Assembly (NCBI RefSeq): GCF_022664435.1
Contig: NZ_JAKREU010000001.1
Span: 682,001 to 746,000, forward strand
Direction: 5' to 3'
Origin: Sphingomonas panni
GTDB taxonomy: Bacteria > Pseudomonadota > Alphaproteobacteria > Sphingomonadales > Sphingomonadaceae
DNA length: 64,000 bases
Below are positions 35,056-44,459 of the stretch, in pieces. Under the pieces are notes generated by a model that ran no database searches, was not told the origin of the DNA, and was given only the letters and a program-made list of their open reading frames with translations. A program made the translations under genes and the position numbers. Within the stretch, counting starts at the first letter, position 1, and every line of letters starts with the position of its first letter.

Positions 35056-36878
35056 GCTGCCAGCTTTCCACCGCGATGGTGCAGCAGGATCGCGACCAGC
35101 GCCGCCGGCGTCACCCCCTGGATACGGCCGGCCGCCGCCAGCGTTTCGGGCGCGGCGGAGGTCAGCCGTTCGACCATCTCGTTCGACAGGCCGGGCACCG
35201 CGCCATAGGCAAAGTCCGCCGGCAGCGCGACATGGTCGACCCGCGCCGCCGCCAGCTCGGCCGCCTGCCGTTCCAGGTACGGCGCGTAGCGTGCATCCTC
35301 GATCAGCTCACCCAGCACGTCGTTCTGTTCCTCGATCCCCAGATGCTGCGGCGTTACGCCCGGTACCAGCAACCATTCCCCGCCGCTGCGCATATCGGAA
35401 CCGGACACCGGTGCGCCTTTCGCCGACAGCGCATTGGCGACATGCCGCGTCGACAGCGCCGCCGTCAGTGCGCCTCGCCGTTCTGCCCGTGCAGCATTGA
35501 ACGCGCGTCGCTCGCCCGACAGCAGACCCGCCGCGTCACCGATCGCGCCGAGCCGGGTAGCCGCGTTGTCCGACCGCAGGCGCAGGCGATATTCGGCCCG
35601 CGCCGTCATCATCCGGTAGGGTTCGGACACGCCCTGCAACACCAAATCGTCGATCATCACCCCGATATAGCTCGACTCGCGCGACAGGATCAGCGGGTCC
35701 AGCCCCAGCGCCTCGCCCGCCGCATTGGCTCCCGCGATCAGCCCCTGCCCGCCCGCTTCCTCATAGCCGGTCGTGCCGTTGATCTGCCCGGCGAAATACA
35801 AGCCGCCCAGCGCGCGCAAGCCGAGCGTCGCCGACAAGGCGCGCGGGTCGATAAAGTCATACTCGACCGCATAGCCCGGGGTCACTATCTCGACCCGCTC
35901 CAGTCCAGCGACACTGCGCAGCATTGCCAGCTGCACGTCCGTCGGCAGCGAGGTCGACACCCCGTTGGGATAGACCAGATGCGTATCCAGCCCTTCGGGT
36001 TCGAGGAATATCTGATGCCCGTCGCGGTCGCCGAAGCGATGAACCTTGTCCTCGATCGACGGGCAATAGCGCGGGCCCCGCCCCTCGATCGATCCGCTGA
36101 ACAAGGGCGAGCGATCCAGTCCAGCGCGAATGATGTCATGCGTCTGCGCCGTCGTGCGGGCGATGGCACAGGCAAGTTGCGGCAACCGCTTTGCCGGATC
36201 GGACAAAGGGGACATCGTCCAGATATCGGCGTCGGACGGTTGTTCGGGCAGCACCGCCCAGTCGATCGTCCGCCCGTCCAGCCGGGGCGGCGTACCGGTC
36301 TTCAACCGGGCAATCGGCAAGGCGAGTTCGCGCAACTGTTGCCCCAGCCGCGTCGCCGCGCGTTCCCCGACACGACCGCCGACCGCGCGTTCTTCCCCCC
36401 GGAACATCGTCCCGCCAAGGAACGTGCCCGTCGCCAGCACGACCGTTCGCGCCGCAATGCGGCTGCCATCGGCCAGTTCGACCCCGGTGACCCGCCCGGC
36501 GTCTGTCGTCAGCGCAACCGTATCGCCGCCCAATACCGCCAGCTTCGGATGCGCCAGCAACCGGCGCACCGCAGCGGCATAGCGAACGCGATCCGCCTGA
36601 ATCCGCGGCCCCTGCACTGCCGACCCTTTCGACCGGTTGAGCATCCGGTGATGGATCGCCGCCGCATCCGCCGCCTGCCCCATCAGCCCGTCCAGCGCAT
36701 CGATCTCGCGAACGATATGCCCCTTGCCCAATCCGCCGATCGCCGGATTGCAGGACATGGCACCGATCCGGTCGGGATCGAAATCGATCAGCAGCGTGGT
36801 CGCGCCACGCCGGGCCGCTGCTGCGGCTGCTTCGGTGCCGGCATGGCCGCCACCGACGATCACTACGTCATAGGTCAT
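35052..36878 (-). CDS. mnmG: tRNA uridine-34 5-carboxymethylaminomethyl modification enzyme MnmG
   Basis: 608-aa FAD-binding partner of MnmE. The N-terminus [22 protein letters not shown] binds [23 protein letters not shown] and the Cys-containing [16 protein letters not shown] are conserved. With MnmE it places the carboxymethylaminomethyl group on U34 of tRNAs. ATG 36878 was chosen since MTYDVVIVG starts at the fold; upstream extension overlaps parS site 3. Gap of 25 bp to mnmE, containing that site. Confidence 0.96.
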   Translation of the reverse strand: MTYDVVIVGGGHAGTEAAAAAARRGATTLLIDFDPDRIGAMSCNPAIGGLGKGHIVREIDALDGLMGQAADAAAIHHRMLNRSKGSAVQGPRIQADRVRYAAAVRRLLAHPKLAVLGGDTVALTTDAGRVTGVELADGSRIAARTVVLATGTFLGGTMFRGEERAVGGRVGERAATRLGQQLRELALPIARLKTGTPPRLDGRTIDWAVLPEQPSDADIWTMSPLSDPAKRLPQLACAIARTTAQTHDIIRAGLDRSPLFSGSIEGRGPRYCPSIEDKVHRFGDRDGHQIFLEPEGLDTHLVYPNGVSTSLPTDVQLAMLRSVAGLERVEIVTPGYAVEYDFIDPRALSATLGLRALGGLYFAGQINGTTGYEEAGGQGLIAGANAAGEALGLDPLILSRESSYIGVMIDDLVLQGVSEPYRMMTARAEYRLRLRSDNAATRLGAIGDAAGLLSGERRAFNAARAERRGALTAALSTRHVANALSAKGAPVSGSDMRSGGEWLLVPGVTPQHLGIEEQNDVLGELIEDARYAPYLERQAAELAAARVDHVALPADFAYGAVPGLSNEMVERLTSAAPETLAAAGRIQGVTPAALVAILLHHRGGKLAA

Positions 36879-36887
36879 GTTGGTCGT

Positions 36888-36903
36888 GGTTCCACGTGGA
36901 ACA
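36888..36903. other. parS-like site 3
   Basis: GGTTCCACGTGGAACA has one mismatch (first base) to the ParB-binding consensus. It fills the 25-bp gap between mnmE and mnmG, about 3.2 kb from parB. Confidence 0.85.
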
Positions 36904-38196
36904 TTATTTGCCGATACAGAAGCGGCCGAACAGATCGTCAAGGACTGCCTCGGTCGCGCGCATCCCGGTCAGCGCCGCGAATGCCTGTACCGCATAGCGC
37001 AATTCCTCTGCCAGCAACAGCGGGTCGTCCTGCATTGCAGCACGGCCCAGCGCGGCGGCGGCGGCGGCGGCATGATGCGCCTGTCGCCGGTTGAGTGCCA
37101 GGTCGTCGACCTTCGGCAGCAGCGATGCCGCTTCCCGGGTGAGCGCAGCCCAGACGGCATCGATCCCTGCACCGGTCGCCGCCGACACGGCAATACGCTC
37201 GCCGCGCGCCGCACCGTCGCGGACGTCCGACCGGGGGTAGAGCGCAATCGCCCGTCCCGCAGCCGGCGGGGAATCGTCCCCCAGCCACAACACGATATCG
37301 GCCGCCGCGATCGAACCGGTTGCCCGGTCGATCCCGATCCGCTCGATCGGATCGTCACTATCTTCGCGGAGGCCCGCAGTATCTAGGAACAGCCATGCCA
37401 CTCCTTCGCGCGTTACCGGAATCTCGATCACGTCCCGCGTCGTACCCGCGACCGGCGAAACGATCGCCGCTTCGCGTCCGACCAGCGCGTTAAGCAGCGT
37501 CGATTTACCCGCATTGGGCGGACCGGCCAGCACCACGCGGATACCGTCACGCAACCGTTCGACCGGCGGCACCGCCAGCACCGCGTCGATAGCCCTTGCA
37601 AGTTCCCCGGCCTGTGTCCGAACACCGGTCAGCACATCGTTGCCGTCGTCGACATCGTCCTCATCGGCATGGTCCAGCACCGCCTCAACCACCGCCGACA
37701 ACCGGGTGGCGGTCGCGGTCCACTCGGCTACCGCACGACGCAAGCGCCCGTCGCTATTGGCCAGCGCCATCTGCCGCTGCGCCTCGGTCTCGGCCGACAA
37801 CAGGTCGCCCAGCCCCTCCGCCTCGGTCAGGTCGATGCGCCCATGCGCCAGCGCACGGCGGGTGAACTCTCCCGGCTCGGCCGCGCGCAGTCCCGGCAAG
37901 CTGGCCAGCGCACGCTCGACGCTGGCCACGACCGCGCGGCCGCCATGCAGATGCAGCTCGACCAGATCCTCACCGGTCGCCGTGGCCGGCCCCGCAAACA
38001 CCAGCACCAATGCCCGATCGAGCAACCGGTTATCCACAGGGTCGCGCAAGGCCCGCACGGCAGCACGGCGCGGCGGCGGCAGGCGCCCTGCCAGTCGTGT
38101 CGCGGCATCGAACGCTCCGGCACCCGACAGCCGCAGCACGGCGATGGCGGCGGGCGGTCGCCCGCTCGACACCGCGAAGATCGTGTCAGCCGCCAC
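36904..38196 (-). CDS. mnmE: tRNA modification GTPase MnmE
   Basis: 430-aa G protein that works with MnmG in U34 modification. The formyl-THF-binding N-domain includes [21 protein letters not shown]; the G1 motif is [20 protein letters not shown], with PVAGTTRD (switch I), LDTAGLR (G3), and the catalytic Cys in FGRFCIGK at the C-terminus. The start overlaps the DUF6489 stop by 11 bp. A perfect DnaA box (38030-38038) is inside the gene. Confidence 0.96.
   Translation of the reverse strand: MAADTIFAVSSGRPPAAIAVLRLSGAGAFDAATRLAGRLPPPRRAAVRALRDPVDNRLLDRALVLVFAGPATATGEDLVELHLHGGRAVVASVERALASLPGLRAAEPGEFTRRALAHGRIDLTEAEGLGDLLSAETEAQRQMALANSDGRLRRAVAEWTATATRLSAVVEAVLDHADEDDVDDGNDVLTGVRTQAGELARAIDAVLAVPPVERLRDGIRVVLAGPPNAGKSTLLNALVGREAAIVSPVAGTTRDVIEIPVTREGVAWLFLDTAGLREDSDDPIERIGIDRATGSIAAADIVLWLGDDSPPAAGRAIALYPRSDVRDGAARGERIAVSAATGAGIDAVWAALTREAASLLPKVDDLALNRRQAHHAAAAAAALGRAAMQDDPLLLAEELRYAVQAFAALTGMRATEAVLDDLFGRFCIGK
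38030..38038 (+). other. DnaA box 1
   Basis: Perfect TTATCCACA, inside mnmE. First of seven identical boxes, all in this orientation, between 38.0 and 45.1 kb. Confidence 0.6.
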
Positions 38197-38416
38197 GACC
38201 CGCCGTCTCGAACATCTTGCGCCAGAAGGTCATGCCCGCCTCGCCCATCGGCGCCCAGCTCTGCATCAACTGGTTGAGCAGCTCGGGGCTGGCCCCCTTC
38301 TCCATCGTTTCGGTCAGCATCGCGACATAGCGTTCATGGACCGGCGTGAAGTCGGGCAGGCCCATCGCGCGGCGCGCTTCCTCCGGCGTGCAATCGACTT
38401 CGACGTTGATCTTCAT
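38186..38416 (-). CDS. DUF6489 family protein
   Basis: 76-aa protein beginning MKINVEVDCTPEEARRAMGLPDF and ending [13 protein letters not shown]. This pattern is the DUF6489 family, seen in Sphingomonadales and related groups and usually placed directly upstream of mnmE; its function is unknown. It has a short beta start then helices. The stop overlaps the mnmE start by 11 bp. The 251-bp gap upstream of it toward rho holds a DnaA box and GC-rich hairpins. Confidence 0.8.
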   Translation of the reverse strand: MKINVEVDCTPEEARRAMGLPDFTPVHERYVAMLTETMEKGASPELLNQLMQSWAPMGEAGMTFWRKMFETAGRGG

Positions 38417-38498
38417 GGGCGATTTCCCCTGTGGTTCACCGCCACGATAGGGGGAAAGTTCGGGAAAGGCGACCGTCGCGGTTGCGGCTTTCCACGAC

Positions 38499-38507
38499 TT
38501 ATCCACA
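38499..38507 (+). other. DnaA box 2
   Basis: Perfect TTATCCACA in the gap between rho and the DUF6489 gene, followed by GGG. Confidence 0.6.
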
Positions 38508-38667
38508 GGGTTCGTGGCGCTGGAAACGACGACGCCCGCCTTCTCGTGTGGAAAAGACGGGCGGTTCGTTGTTGGCGGACGCGGGCGAAGCCCGCATCGT
38601 CGGTCGGGCTGGACGCCCGCCGGCCGGCCGCGTTTGCGATCCGCGCCAGCATGGCGCGGTCCAAACG

Positions 38668-39924
38668 CTATTGATTCATACTATCGAAGAAGTCCTCGTT
38701 AGTCTTCGAATTCTTCATCTTGTCGAGCAGGAACTCCATCGCGTCGATGGTGCCCATCTGCATCAGGATACGGCGCAGCACCCACATCTTGCTGAGCTTG
38801 GTCTTGTCGACCAGCAGCTCTTCCTTGCGGGTACCCGACTTGCCCACGTCCAGCGCCGGGAAGATGCGCTTGTCCGCCACCTTGCGGTCGAGGACGATTT
38901 CCGAGTTACCAGTGCCCTTGAACTCTTCGAAGATCACCTCGTCCATGCGGCTGCCGGTATCGATCAGCGCGGTGGCGATGATCGACAGCGAACCGCCTTC
39001 CTCGATGTTGCGTGCCGCACCGAAGAAGCGCTTCGGCCGCTGCAACGCGTTCGCATCGACACCACCGGTCAGCACCTTGCCCGACGACGGGACCACGGTG
39101 TTGTAGGCCCGGCCCAGACGCGTGATCGAATCGAGCAGGATCACGACGTCCTTCTTGTGCTCGACCAGCCGCTTGGCTTTTTCGATCACCATCTCGGCGA
39201 CCTGGACATGGCGCTGCGCCGGTTCGTCGAAGGTCGACGAAATCACCTCACCCTTCACGCTGCGCTGCATGTCGGTAACTTCTTCCGGGCGTTCGTCGAT
39301 CAGCAGGACGATCAGGAACACTTCGGGGTGATTATCGGTGATCGCCTTGGCCATGTTCTGCAACATGACGGTCTTGCCGACGCGCGGGGGGGCGACGATC
39401 AGCGTGCGCTGGCCCTTGCCCTGCGGCGACACGATGTCGATCACCCGCGCCGACTTGTCCTTGATCGTCGGGTCGAGCTGGTCGAGCGTCAGCTTCTGTT
39501 CGGGATAGAGCGGCGTCAGGTTATCGAAATTGACCCGGTGGCGGACCGCATCGGGATCGTCGAAATTGACCGACACCAGCTTGCTCAGCGCGAAATAGCG
39601 CTCGCCGTCCTTCGGCGCGCGTACCTCGCCCTCGACCGTGTCGCCGGTGCGCAGACCGTGCTTGCGGACCTGGTTCGGCGAGACATAGATGTCGTCCGGC
39701 CCGGCGAGATAATTCGCTTCGGGGCTGCGCAGGAAGCCGAAGCCGTCCTGCAGCACTTCGATCGTGCCGACGCCCATGATCTGCTCACCATTCTCGGCAC
39801 GCGCCTTGAGAATCGCGAACATCAGGTCCTGCTTGCGCATCGTCGACGCGCCTTCGACGCCCAGCTCTTCGGCCATCGAGACCAGTTCGGCGGGCGCATG
39901 TTTTTTCAAGTCTTTGAGATGCAT
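38668..39924 (-). CDS. rho: Transcription termination factor Rho
   Basis: 418-aa hexameric RNA helicase that ends transcription. The N-terminal helical bundle ([20 protein letters not shown]) precedes the RNA-binding cold-shock domain ([16 protein letters not shown]). The ATPase has the P-loop [34 protein letters not shown] and the Q/R-loop region. Start ATG 39924 gives MHLKDLKK as in relatives. It ends 251 bp before the DUF6489 gene. No rut-leader peptide was recognised upstream. Confidence 0.97.
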   Translation of the reverse strand: MHLKDLKKHAPAELVSMAEELGVEGASTMRKQDLMFAILKARAENGEQIMGVGTIEVLQDGFGFLRSPEANYLAGPDDIYVSPNQVRKHGLRTGDTVEGEVRAPKDGERYFALSKLVSVNFDDPDAVRHRVNFDNLTPLYPEQKLTLDQLDPTIKDKSARVIDIVSPQGKGQRTLIVAPPRVGKTVMLQNMAKAITDNHPEVFLIVLLIDERPEEVTDMQRSVKGEVISSTFDEPAQRHVQVAEMVIEKAKRLVEHKKDVVILLDSITRLGRAYNTVVPSSGKVLTGGVDANALQRPKRFFGAARNIEEGGSLSIIATALIDTGSRMDEVIFEEFKGTGNSEIVLDRKVADKRIFPALDVGKSGTRKEELLVDKTKLSKMWVLRRILMQMGTIDAMEFLLDKMKNSKTNEDFFDSMNQ

Positions 39925-40070
39925 CGGGGGATGGTCCAGATCAGCGAGATAGAGGCAGGGTCGGCAAATGAAGCGGACACAAGCGGCTGGGACGGGCACA
40001 CCGAGGACCGGGCGCCACTGCCCACCGACCTATGCCGCACCCTGCGCCAAGTCAAGCTGGGACCGCTGGC

Positions 40071-40403
40071 CTACTCCACCCCCTCGACGCCCAGCACCGC
40101 AGGATCGATCGCCGCGAACATCCGCGCCTGTTGCAGCAGACGCATCGCACACTCCATGCGGATCGCGTCGGCCTGCGCCGCGGTCGACTGCACTCCCCGC
40201 AATCTTTCCACAGCCGCCGGAATATCGGTCGTCGGTGAAGCCCCCTGGATGCGACCGACGAAATACATCATCGCCGACGTGATCGGCCCGCGTTCCGTCG
40301 CGCTTGCCGCTTCCAGCTGGTGCGACAGCGCGGCGGTACAGCGCAGGTCATCCTCGACCCCGGCCGGCAGCGGCGTCGCCGCCTGGATCAATGCCAACGC
40401 CAT
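40071..40403 (-). CDS. Small secreted hypothetical protein between hemJ and rho
   Basis: 110-aa protein with a short hydrophobic start (MALALIQAATPLPAG) that may be a signal sequence, then helical sequence with two Cys (DLRCTAALSHQLEAA and IRMECAMRLLQQAR). It is 19 nt downstream of the hemJ stop on the same strand. GGGAGG gives the proper 8-nt spacing to ATG 40403, so the ATG at 40409 is not used. No family recognised; the two Cys may form a disulfide in the periplasm. Confidence 0.72.
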   Translation of the reverse strand: MALALIQAATPLPAGVEDDLRCTAALSHQLEAASATERGPITSAMMYFVGRIQGASPTTDIPAAVERLRGVQSTAAQADAIRMECAMRLLQQARMFAAIDPAVLGVEGVE

Positions 40404-40422
40404 CAACATCGCATCGCCTCCC

Positions 40423-40878
40423 TCAGAACGGCTTCACCACCGCCAGCACCACCGCCGCGATCGCCGCCAGTGCCGGCAGTTCGTTGGCCAACCGCAACTG
40501 CTTCGGGGTCAGCGTCGGCCGCCCCGCCGCCAGCTTCTTCGCATAGCCGACCGCCCAGCCATGATAGCCGCTCAGCAACACCACGACGAGCAATTTGGCG
40601 TGCAGCCACCCCAGCCCCGCCCCGCCGTCGAACAGCCCGACATTCGCCGCCAGCATCAGCCCCAGCACCCATACGACGACCATCGCCGGGGTCAGGATCA
40701 TCCGCTTCAGCAACGCCTCGCGCCGGATCCAGCGCGGCGGCTCGGCCGGGTCGGCCAGCCCCTCCTGATGATGGACCAGATAGCGCGGCAGCATGAACAG
40801 GCCGGCCATCCAGAAGATGACGAACACGATATGTGCCGCCTTTATCCACAGATAGGCGCTGCCCAGAAACCCGCTCAT
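40423..40878 (-). CDS. hemJ: Protoporphyrinogen IX oxidase HemJ
   Basis: 151-aa inner-membrane haem enzyme of the HemJ (DUF/UPF0093) family, which oxidises protoporphyrinogen IX. Four helices are seen, including AAHIVFVIFWMAGLFMLPR (with a conserved His), LTPAMVVVWVLGLMLAAN, LHAKLLVVVLLSGYHG and LAAIAAVVLAVVKPF. Its ATG at 40878 overlaps the hemE stop (ATGA), so hemE and hemJ are co-translated. Contains a DnaA box at its start. Confidence 0.93.
   Translation of the reverse strand: MSGFLGSAYLWIKAAHIVFVIFWMAGLFMLPRYLVHHQEGLADPAEPPRWIRREALLKRMILTPAMVVVWVLGLMLAANVGLFDGGAGLGWLHAKLLVVVLLSGYHGWAVGYAKKLAAGRPTLTPKQLRLANELPALAAIAAVVLAVVKPF
40842..40850 (+). other. DnaA box 3
   Basis: Perfect TTATCCACA inside the 5' part of hemJ, about 1.2 kb left of the hemE-ppsR gap. 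Confidence 0.65.
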
Positions 40879-41909
40879 GCCCCGCGTACCCGCGCCACCA
40901 GCCGCTCGACATGCGCGATCGGCGTATCCTGCTGGATGCCGTGGCCGAGATTGAAGACATGCGGACGATCGGCAAAGGCGGCCAGCACCCGGTCGACCCC
41001 GGCGTCGAGCGCGTTGCCCCCGGCGATCAGCAACAGCGGATCGAGATTGCCCTGCACCGGCAGGCCTGTGGGTAACTGCGCATTCGCCCACACCGGATCG
41101 ACCGTTTCGTCCAGCCCGATCGCATCGACCGTCGTTTCACGCGCATAGGCGGCAAGCTTGCCCCCCGCCCCCTTCGGAAACCCGATGATCGGCACGTCGC
41201 AACGCGCACGCAGCCCCTCGACGATCGCCACCGTCGGCGCGATGACCCAGCGTTCGAACTCGGCCGGGGCCAGGCTGCCCGACCAGCTGTCGAACAGCTG
41301 CACCGCCTCGACACCCGCTGCGACCTGTCCCGCCAGATAGTTGATCGTGACCGCGACGATCCGGTCGATCAGCTCCTGCACCGCCGCCGGATCGCCATAG
41401 GCCATGCGCCGCGCCTCGGCCTGCTCCCGGCTGCCCTTGCCCGCGATCATATAGGTGGCGACCGTCCAAGGCGATCCGGCGAACCCCAGGAACGTCGTCT
41501 GCGCCGGCAACGCCGCCGCCACGCCGCGCACCGTCGCATAGACCGGGTCGAGGATCGCCATATCCAGCCGCAGAGCCTCGATAGCGGCCCGCGTGCGCAG
41601 TTCGGGGGCAAGACGCGGCCCCTCGCCCGCTTCGAACCACAGACGCTGTCCCAGCGCGTTCGGGACCATCAGGATATCGCTGAACAGGATCGCCCCATCG
41701 AACGCGAAGCGCCGCAGCGGTTGCAGCGTCACCTCGGTCGCCGCTTCGGGATCGTTCACGAGATCGAGAAAGCCGCCCTTCTCCGCCCGAAGCGCGCGAT
41801 ACTCGGGAAGATAGCGCCCCGCCTGTCGCATGAGCCAGAGCGGCGGGACGGCAAGCTTTTCCCCGGCCAGGGTCCGGAGAAGCGGTTTGGGATCGGGAGA
41901 ACCGGTCAG
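40875..41909 (-). CDS. hemE: Uroporphyrinogen decarboxylase with a CTG start codon
   Basis: 344-aa enzyme removing four carboxyl groups from uroporphyrinogen III in the haem pathway. The conserved MRQAGRYLPEYR substrate loop (residues about 26-37), FDGAILFSDI, LFDSWSG and YNLGHGIQ-type motif (FNLGHGIQQDTP) are present. No ATG, GTG or TTG occurs between an in-frame TAA and the internal ATG at 41831. Conserved N-terminal residues (PLLRTLAGEKLAVPPLWL) lie before that ATG, so translation must begin upstream. CTG 41909 has AGAAGGAG (41918-41925) at 8-nt spacing and gives the family length. Coupled to hemJ; oriC lies directly upstream. Confidence 0.9.
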   Translation of the reverse strand: MTGSPDPKPLLRTLAGEKLAVPPLWLMRQAGRYLPEYRALRAEKGGFLDLVNDPEAATEVTLQPLRRFAFDGAILFSDILMVPNALGQRLWFEAGEGPRLAPELRTRAAIEALRLDMAILDPVYATVRGVAAALPAQTTFLGFAGSPWTVATYMIAGKGSREQAEARRMAYGDPAAVQELIDRIVAVTINYLAGQVAAGVEAVQLFDSWSGSLAPAEFERWVIAPTVAIVEGLRARCDVPIIGFPKGAGGKLAAYARETTVDAIGLDETVDPVWANAQLPTGLPVQGNLDPLLLIAGGNALDAGVDRVLAAFADRPHVFNLGHGIQQDTPIAHVERLVARVRGA

Positions 41910-41917
41910 CGTCGTCG

Positions 41918-41925
41918 CTCCTTCT
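41918..41925 (-). promoter_or_regulatory. Ribosome-binding site that supports the hemE CTG start
   Basis: AGAAGGAG on the minus strand, 8 nt before CTG 41909. It is one of the strongest Shine-Dalgarno matches in the window and too far (86 nt) from the internal ATG at 41831 to serve it. Confidence 0.75.
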
Positions 41926-42187
41926 ACTATTAAAGTAGATTCTAAATAGGTGGTTGAAGGGAGTTGGGGCGTGGATAGCGGGGCTTATGGTGGATTACCC
42001 GAAATGCCAACAGATTGACCCGGTGAGACTCGCTTGAATCCGTCGATTCCCGCATGGCCATCCACACTATCCACAGGCTGTGGGTTGAATCGCTCCCTGT
42101 GTCGGGATTGTGGATAGTTTGGGCATGAAACCGGGCTTTCCCACAGCTTGGCGGCGCGGCCGACTTACGCTAGCCCCTGCCCCCGAC

Positions 42188-42196
42188 TTATCCACA
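42188..42196 (+). other. DnaA box 4 (inside oriC)
   Basis: Perfect TTATCCACA, 22 bp before ppsR, in the predicted origin. Confidence 0.75.
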
Positions 42197-42218
42197 GCCT
42201 TGTGCAGAAAGGCGGCTG

Positions 42219-43037
42219 ATGCGGCTGCACCTCCACCTCCTGTCCGACTCCACCGGGGAAACGCTGGAGAATATCGCGAAGGCGGCGCTGGCGCAGTTCG
42301 ACGATGTCGACACGATGCGCCATTTCTGGCCGATGGTCCGCTCCGAAACCCATCTGGAGCGCATCCTGGCGGAGATAGCGCTCAATCCCGGGCTGGTGCT
42401 CTACACGCTGGTGAACCCGGCAATCCGCCGGATGCTGGAGGCGCGCTGCGCCGCGCTCGGCCTGCCGATCGTCGCGCCGATGGATGCGGTCAGCAACGCC
42501 CTGTCCAGCCTGCTGGGGCAGGAGGCGAAGGCCAGGCCCGGTCGCCAGCACAGCCTCGATGCCGCCTATTTCGCGCGGGTCGATGCGATCCAGTGGACCA
42601 TCGCCCATGACGACGGCATCGCCTCGGAGGATTGGGAAGAGGCCGATATCCTGCTGGCCGGCGTATCGCGTTCGTCGAAGACCCCGACCTCGATCTATCT
42701 CGCCAATCGCGGGTACAAGACGGCGAACATCCCGATCGTGGTGGAAAGCCCGCCGCCGCCGATCCTGTACACGCTGAAGAACCCGCTGGTCGTCGGCCTG
42801 ACCACCAGCGCCGACCGGCTGATCGCGATCCGGCGCAACCGGCTGCTGTCGCTCAACCAGATGCCCGACACCGATTATGTCGAACAGGATGCCGTGGTGA
42901 AGGAACTGTCCTATGCCCGGCGGATGTTCGCCGACAATGGCTGGCCGGTGATCGACGTCACCCGCCGCTCGATCGAGGAAACGGCGGCGGCGATCATCAC
43001 CCTGTGCAACGACCGCAAGCTGGAGGCCCGCGCATGA
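42219..43037 (+). CDS. Bifunctional kinase/phosphorylase regulating pyruvate phosphate dikinase or PEP synthase
   Basis: 272-aa DUF299 protein (PpsR/PDRP). It phosphorylates and dephosphorylates PEP synthase or PPDK to control PEP formation. The N-terminal LLSDSTGETLENIAKAAL, the central P-loop DILLAGVSRSSKTPTSIYLA and the C-terminal VVKELSYARRMFADNGWPVIDVTRRSIEETAA are family signatures. First plus-strand gene after oriC; in Caulobacter the homologue (RP001) sits in the same place. Its stop overlaps the maf start (ATGA). Confidence 0.95.
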   Translation: MRLHLHLLSDSTGETLENIAKAALAQFDDVDTMRHFWPMVRSETHLERILAEIALNPGLVLYTLVNPAIRRMLEARCAALGLPIVAPMDAVSNALSSLLGQEAKARPGRQHSLDAAYFARVDAIQWTIAHDDGIASEDWEEADILLAGVSRSSKTPTSIYLANRGYKTANIPIVVESPPPPILYTLKNPLVVGLTTSADRLIAIRRNRLLSLNQMPDTDYVEQDAVVKELSYARRMFADNGWPVIDVTRRSIEETAAAIITLCNDRKLEARA

Positions 43038-43630
43038 GCTTCGTCCTCGCCTCGATGAGCGCTACCCGCCGTGCGATGCTCGATGCCGCCGGCATTCCGC
43101 ACGATGCCATGGCCAGCGGACTGGACGAGGAAGCGGCCAAGGCGGCACTGGCGGCCGAGAATCTGAAACCCCGCGACCTCGCCGATGCGCTGGCCGAGAT
43201 GAAGGCGATGCGCGCCGCCACGCGGGTCGGCGGGGCCATGGTGCTGGGCGGCGATTCCGTCGTCGCCCTTGCCGATGGGACCGTGCTGGACAAGCCCGTC
43301 GACCGTGCCGACGCCGCCGCGCATCTGCGCGCGATGTCGGGCGGGCGCCACGACCTGTTCAGCGCGGGGGTGTTCGTCGAGGGCGGTCGCCCGGTGTGGC
43401 GGCATATCGGCCATGCGAAGCTGACCGTCCGGCCCCTGTCCGACGCCTTCATCGACTCCTATCTCGATGCCGAATGGCCCGCCATCGCCGGCTGTGTCGG
43501 CTGTTTCCGGATCGAGGGGCCGGGCGTGCAGCTGTTCGACCGGATCGACGGCGATCATTGGACGATCCTCGGCATGCCCTTGCTCGAAATCGCGCGCTAT
43601 TTGCGCCAACGGGGAAAACTGCCCGCATGA
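43034..43630 (+). CDS. Maf family nucleotide pyrophosphatase
   Basis: 198-aa Maf/YhdE house-cleaning pyrophosphatase acting on non-canonical or modified NTPs. Conserved motifs are FVLASMSATRRAML, VLGGDSVVALADGTVLDKPVD, MSGGRHDLFSAGVF and AGCVGCFRIEGPGVQLFDRIDGDHWTILGMPL. The SxxR opening reads S-A-T-R. Overlaps ppsR and aroE by 4 nt each (ATGA), so ppsR-maf-aroE form a coupled operon. Confidence 0.93.
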   Translation: MSFVLASMSATRRAMLDAAGIPHDAMASGLDEEAAKAALAAENLKPRDLADALAEMKAMRAATRVGGAMVLGGDSVVALADGTVLDKPVDRADAAAHLRAMSGGRHDLFSAGVFVEGGRPVWRHIGHAKLTVRPLSDAFIDSYLDAEWPAIAGCVGCFRIEGPGVQLFDRIDGDHWTILGMPLLEIARYLRQRGKLPA

Positions 43631-44436
43631 AGCCTTATGCAGAGGTGATCGGCGACCCGATCGCCCACTCCAAATCACCGCTTATCCACAGCTTCTGGCT
43701 CGACCAGCTGGGACTGGATGCCGAGTATCGAAGGTTCCACGTGAAACCTGACGATCTCGGTGCCTATTTCGACAGCCGTCGCGCAGACCCGAACTGGCGC
43801 GGGTGCAACGTCACCGTGCCGCACAAGCTGGTCGCGCTCGACCATGTCGCCGATCCGGGCGATGTCCGCGGATCGATCGGCGCGATCAACACCGTGTTTC
43901 GCGGGGAAGGCGGCGACTGGATCGGCACCAATACCGATGCTGCCGGGTTCCACGCCCCGATTGCGGGCCTCGACCTGACGAAGCAGCCGGTCGCGGTGAT
44001 CGGCGCCGGTGGCGCGGCACGCGCGATCCTGTTCGCGCTGTCGCGGCTGGGGGTCGGGCGGGTGACGGTGCTGAACCGCAATCCGCTAAAGGCAGCGGCG
44101 TTGCTATCGACCTTCGGATTGAAGGGCGACGCCTTGCCGCTCACCGCTCCCCTGCCGGCGGCAAAGCTGCTGGTGAACGCCAGCACGCTCGGCATGACCG
44201 GCCAGCCCCCGCTGGAAATCGACCTGTCGCCGCTGCCCGACGATGCCGTGGTCTATGACGCGGTCTATGCCCCGATCGAGACGCCGCTGCTGGCACAGGC
44301 CCATGCGCGCGGACTCGACACGGTCGATGGCCTCGAAATGCTGGTCGGGCAGGCGGCATTGGCGTTCGAACTCTTCTTCGGGGTCGCGCCACCGCGCGAT
44401 CGCGACGACGAATTGCGCGCGCAGTTGCTGGCGTGA
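43627..44436 (+). CDS. aroE: Shikimate dehydrogenase
   Basis: 269-aa NADPH-dependent enzyme converting 3-dehydroshikimate to shikimate in aromatic amino acid synthesis. The substrate site includes GDPIAHSKSPLIHSFWLD and NVTVPHK with the catalytic Lys; the Rossmann NADP loop is VIGAGGAARAIL followed by VLNRNP, and DGLEMLVGQAALAFELFFG near the end. Overlaps maf by 4 nt. It contains a perfect DnaA box (43682-43690) and a parS-like site (43733-43748) only 42 bp apart. Confidence 0.96.
   Translation: MKPYAEVIGDPIAHSKSPLIHSFWLDQLGLDAEYRRFHVKPDDLGAYFDSRRADPNWRGCNVTVPHKLVALDHVADPGDVRGSIGAINTVFRGEGGDWIGTNTDAAGFHAPIAGLDLTKQPVAVIGAGGAARAILFALSRLGVGRVTVLNRNPLKAAALLSTFGLKGDALPLTAPLPAAKLLVNASTLGMTGQPPLEIDLSPLPDDAVVYDAVYAPIETPLLAQAHARGLDTVDGLEMLVGQAALAFELFFGVAPPRDRDDELRAQLLA
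43682..43690 (+). other. DnaA box 5
   Basis: Perfect TTATCCACA inside aroE, 42 bp before parS-like site 4. Confidence 0.6.
43733..43748. other. parS-like site 4
   Basis: GGTTCCACGTGAAACC keeps the central 14 bases of the ParB-binding consensus; both terminal bases differ. In aroE, 10 kb from parB. Confidence 0.6.
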
Positions 44437-44459
44437 GTGCCGCTCTGCCCCCCACGACC

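Larger units (their letters stand above)
41910..42218. other. Putative chromosomal replication origin (oriC), hemE-ppsR intergenic region
   Basis: 309 bp without a gene between divergent hemE and ppsR. It holds an AT-rich patch at 41921-41950 (CTACTATTAAAGTAG, a palindrome), degenerate DnaA-type boxes at 41970-41978 (CGTGGATAG), 42058-42066 (CCATCCACA), 42067-42075 (CTATCCACA) and 42109-42117 (TGTGGATAG), and a perfect TTATCCACA at 42188-42196. Caulobacter oriC also lies next to hemE (established). Genes on both sides point away from it, and parABS is 8 kb away. The identification is by position and motif, not by experiment. Confidence 0.8.

Noticed and set aside
38431..41148. Long plus-strand open frame across rho and hemJ
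   Set aside because: It is antisense to conserved genes and its composition is that of a high-GC shadow frame.
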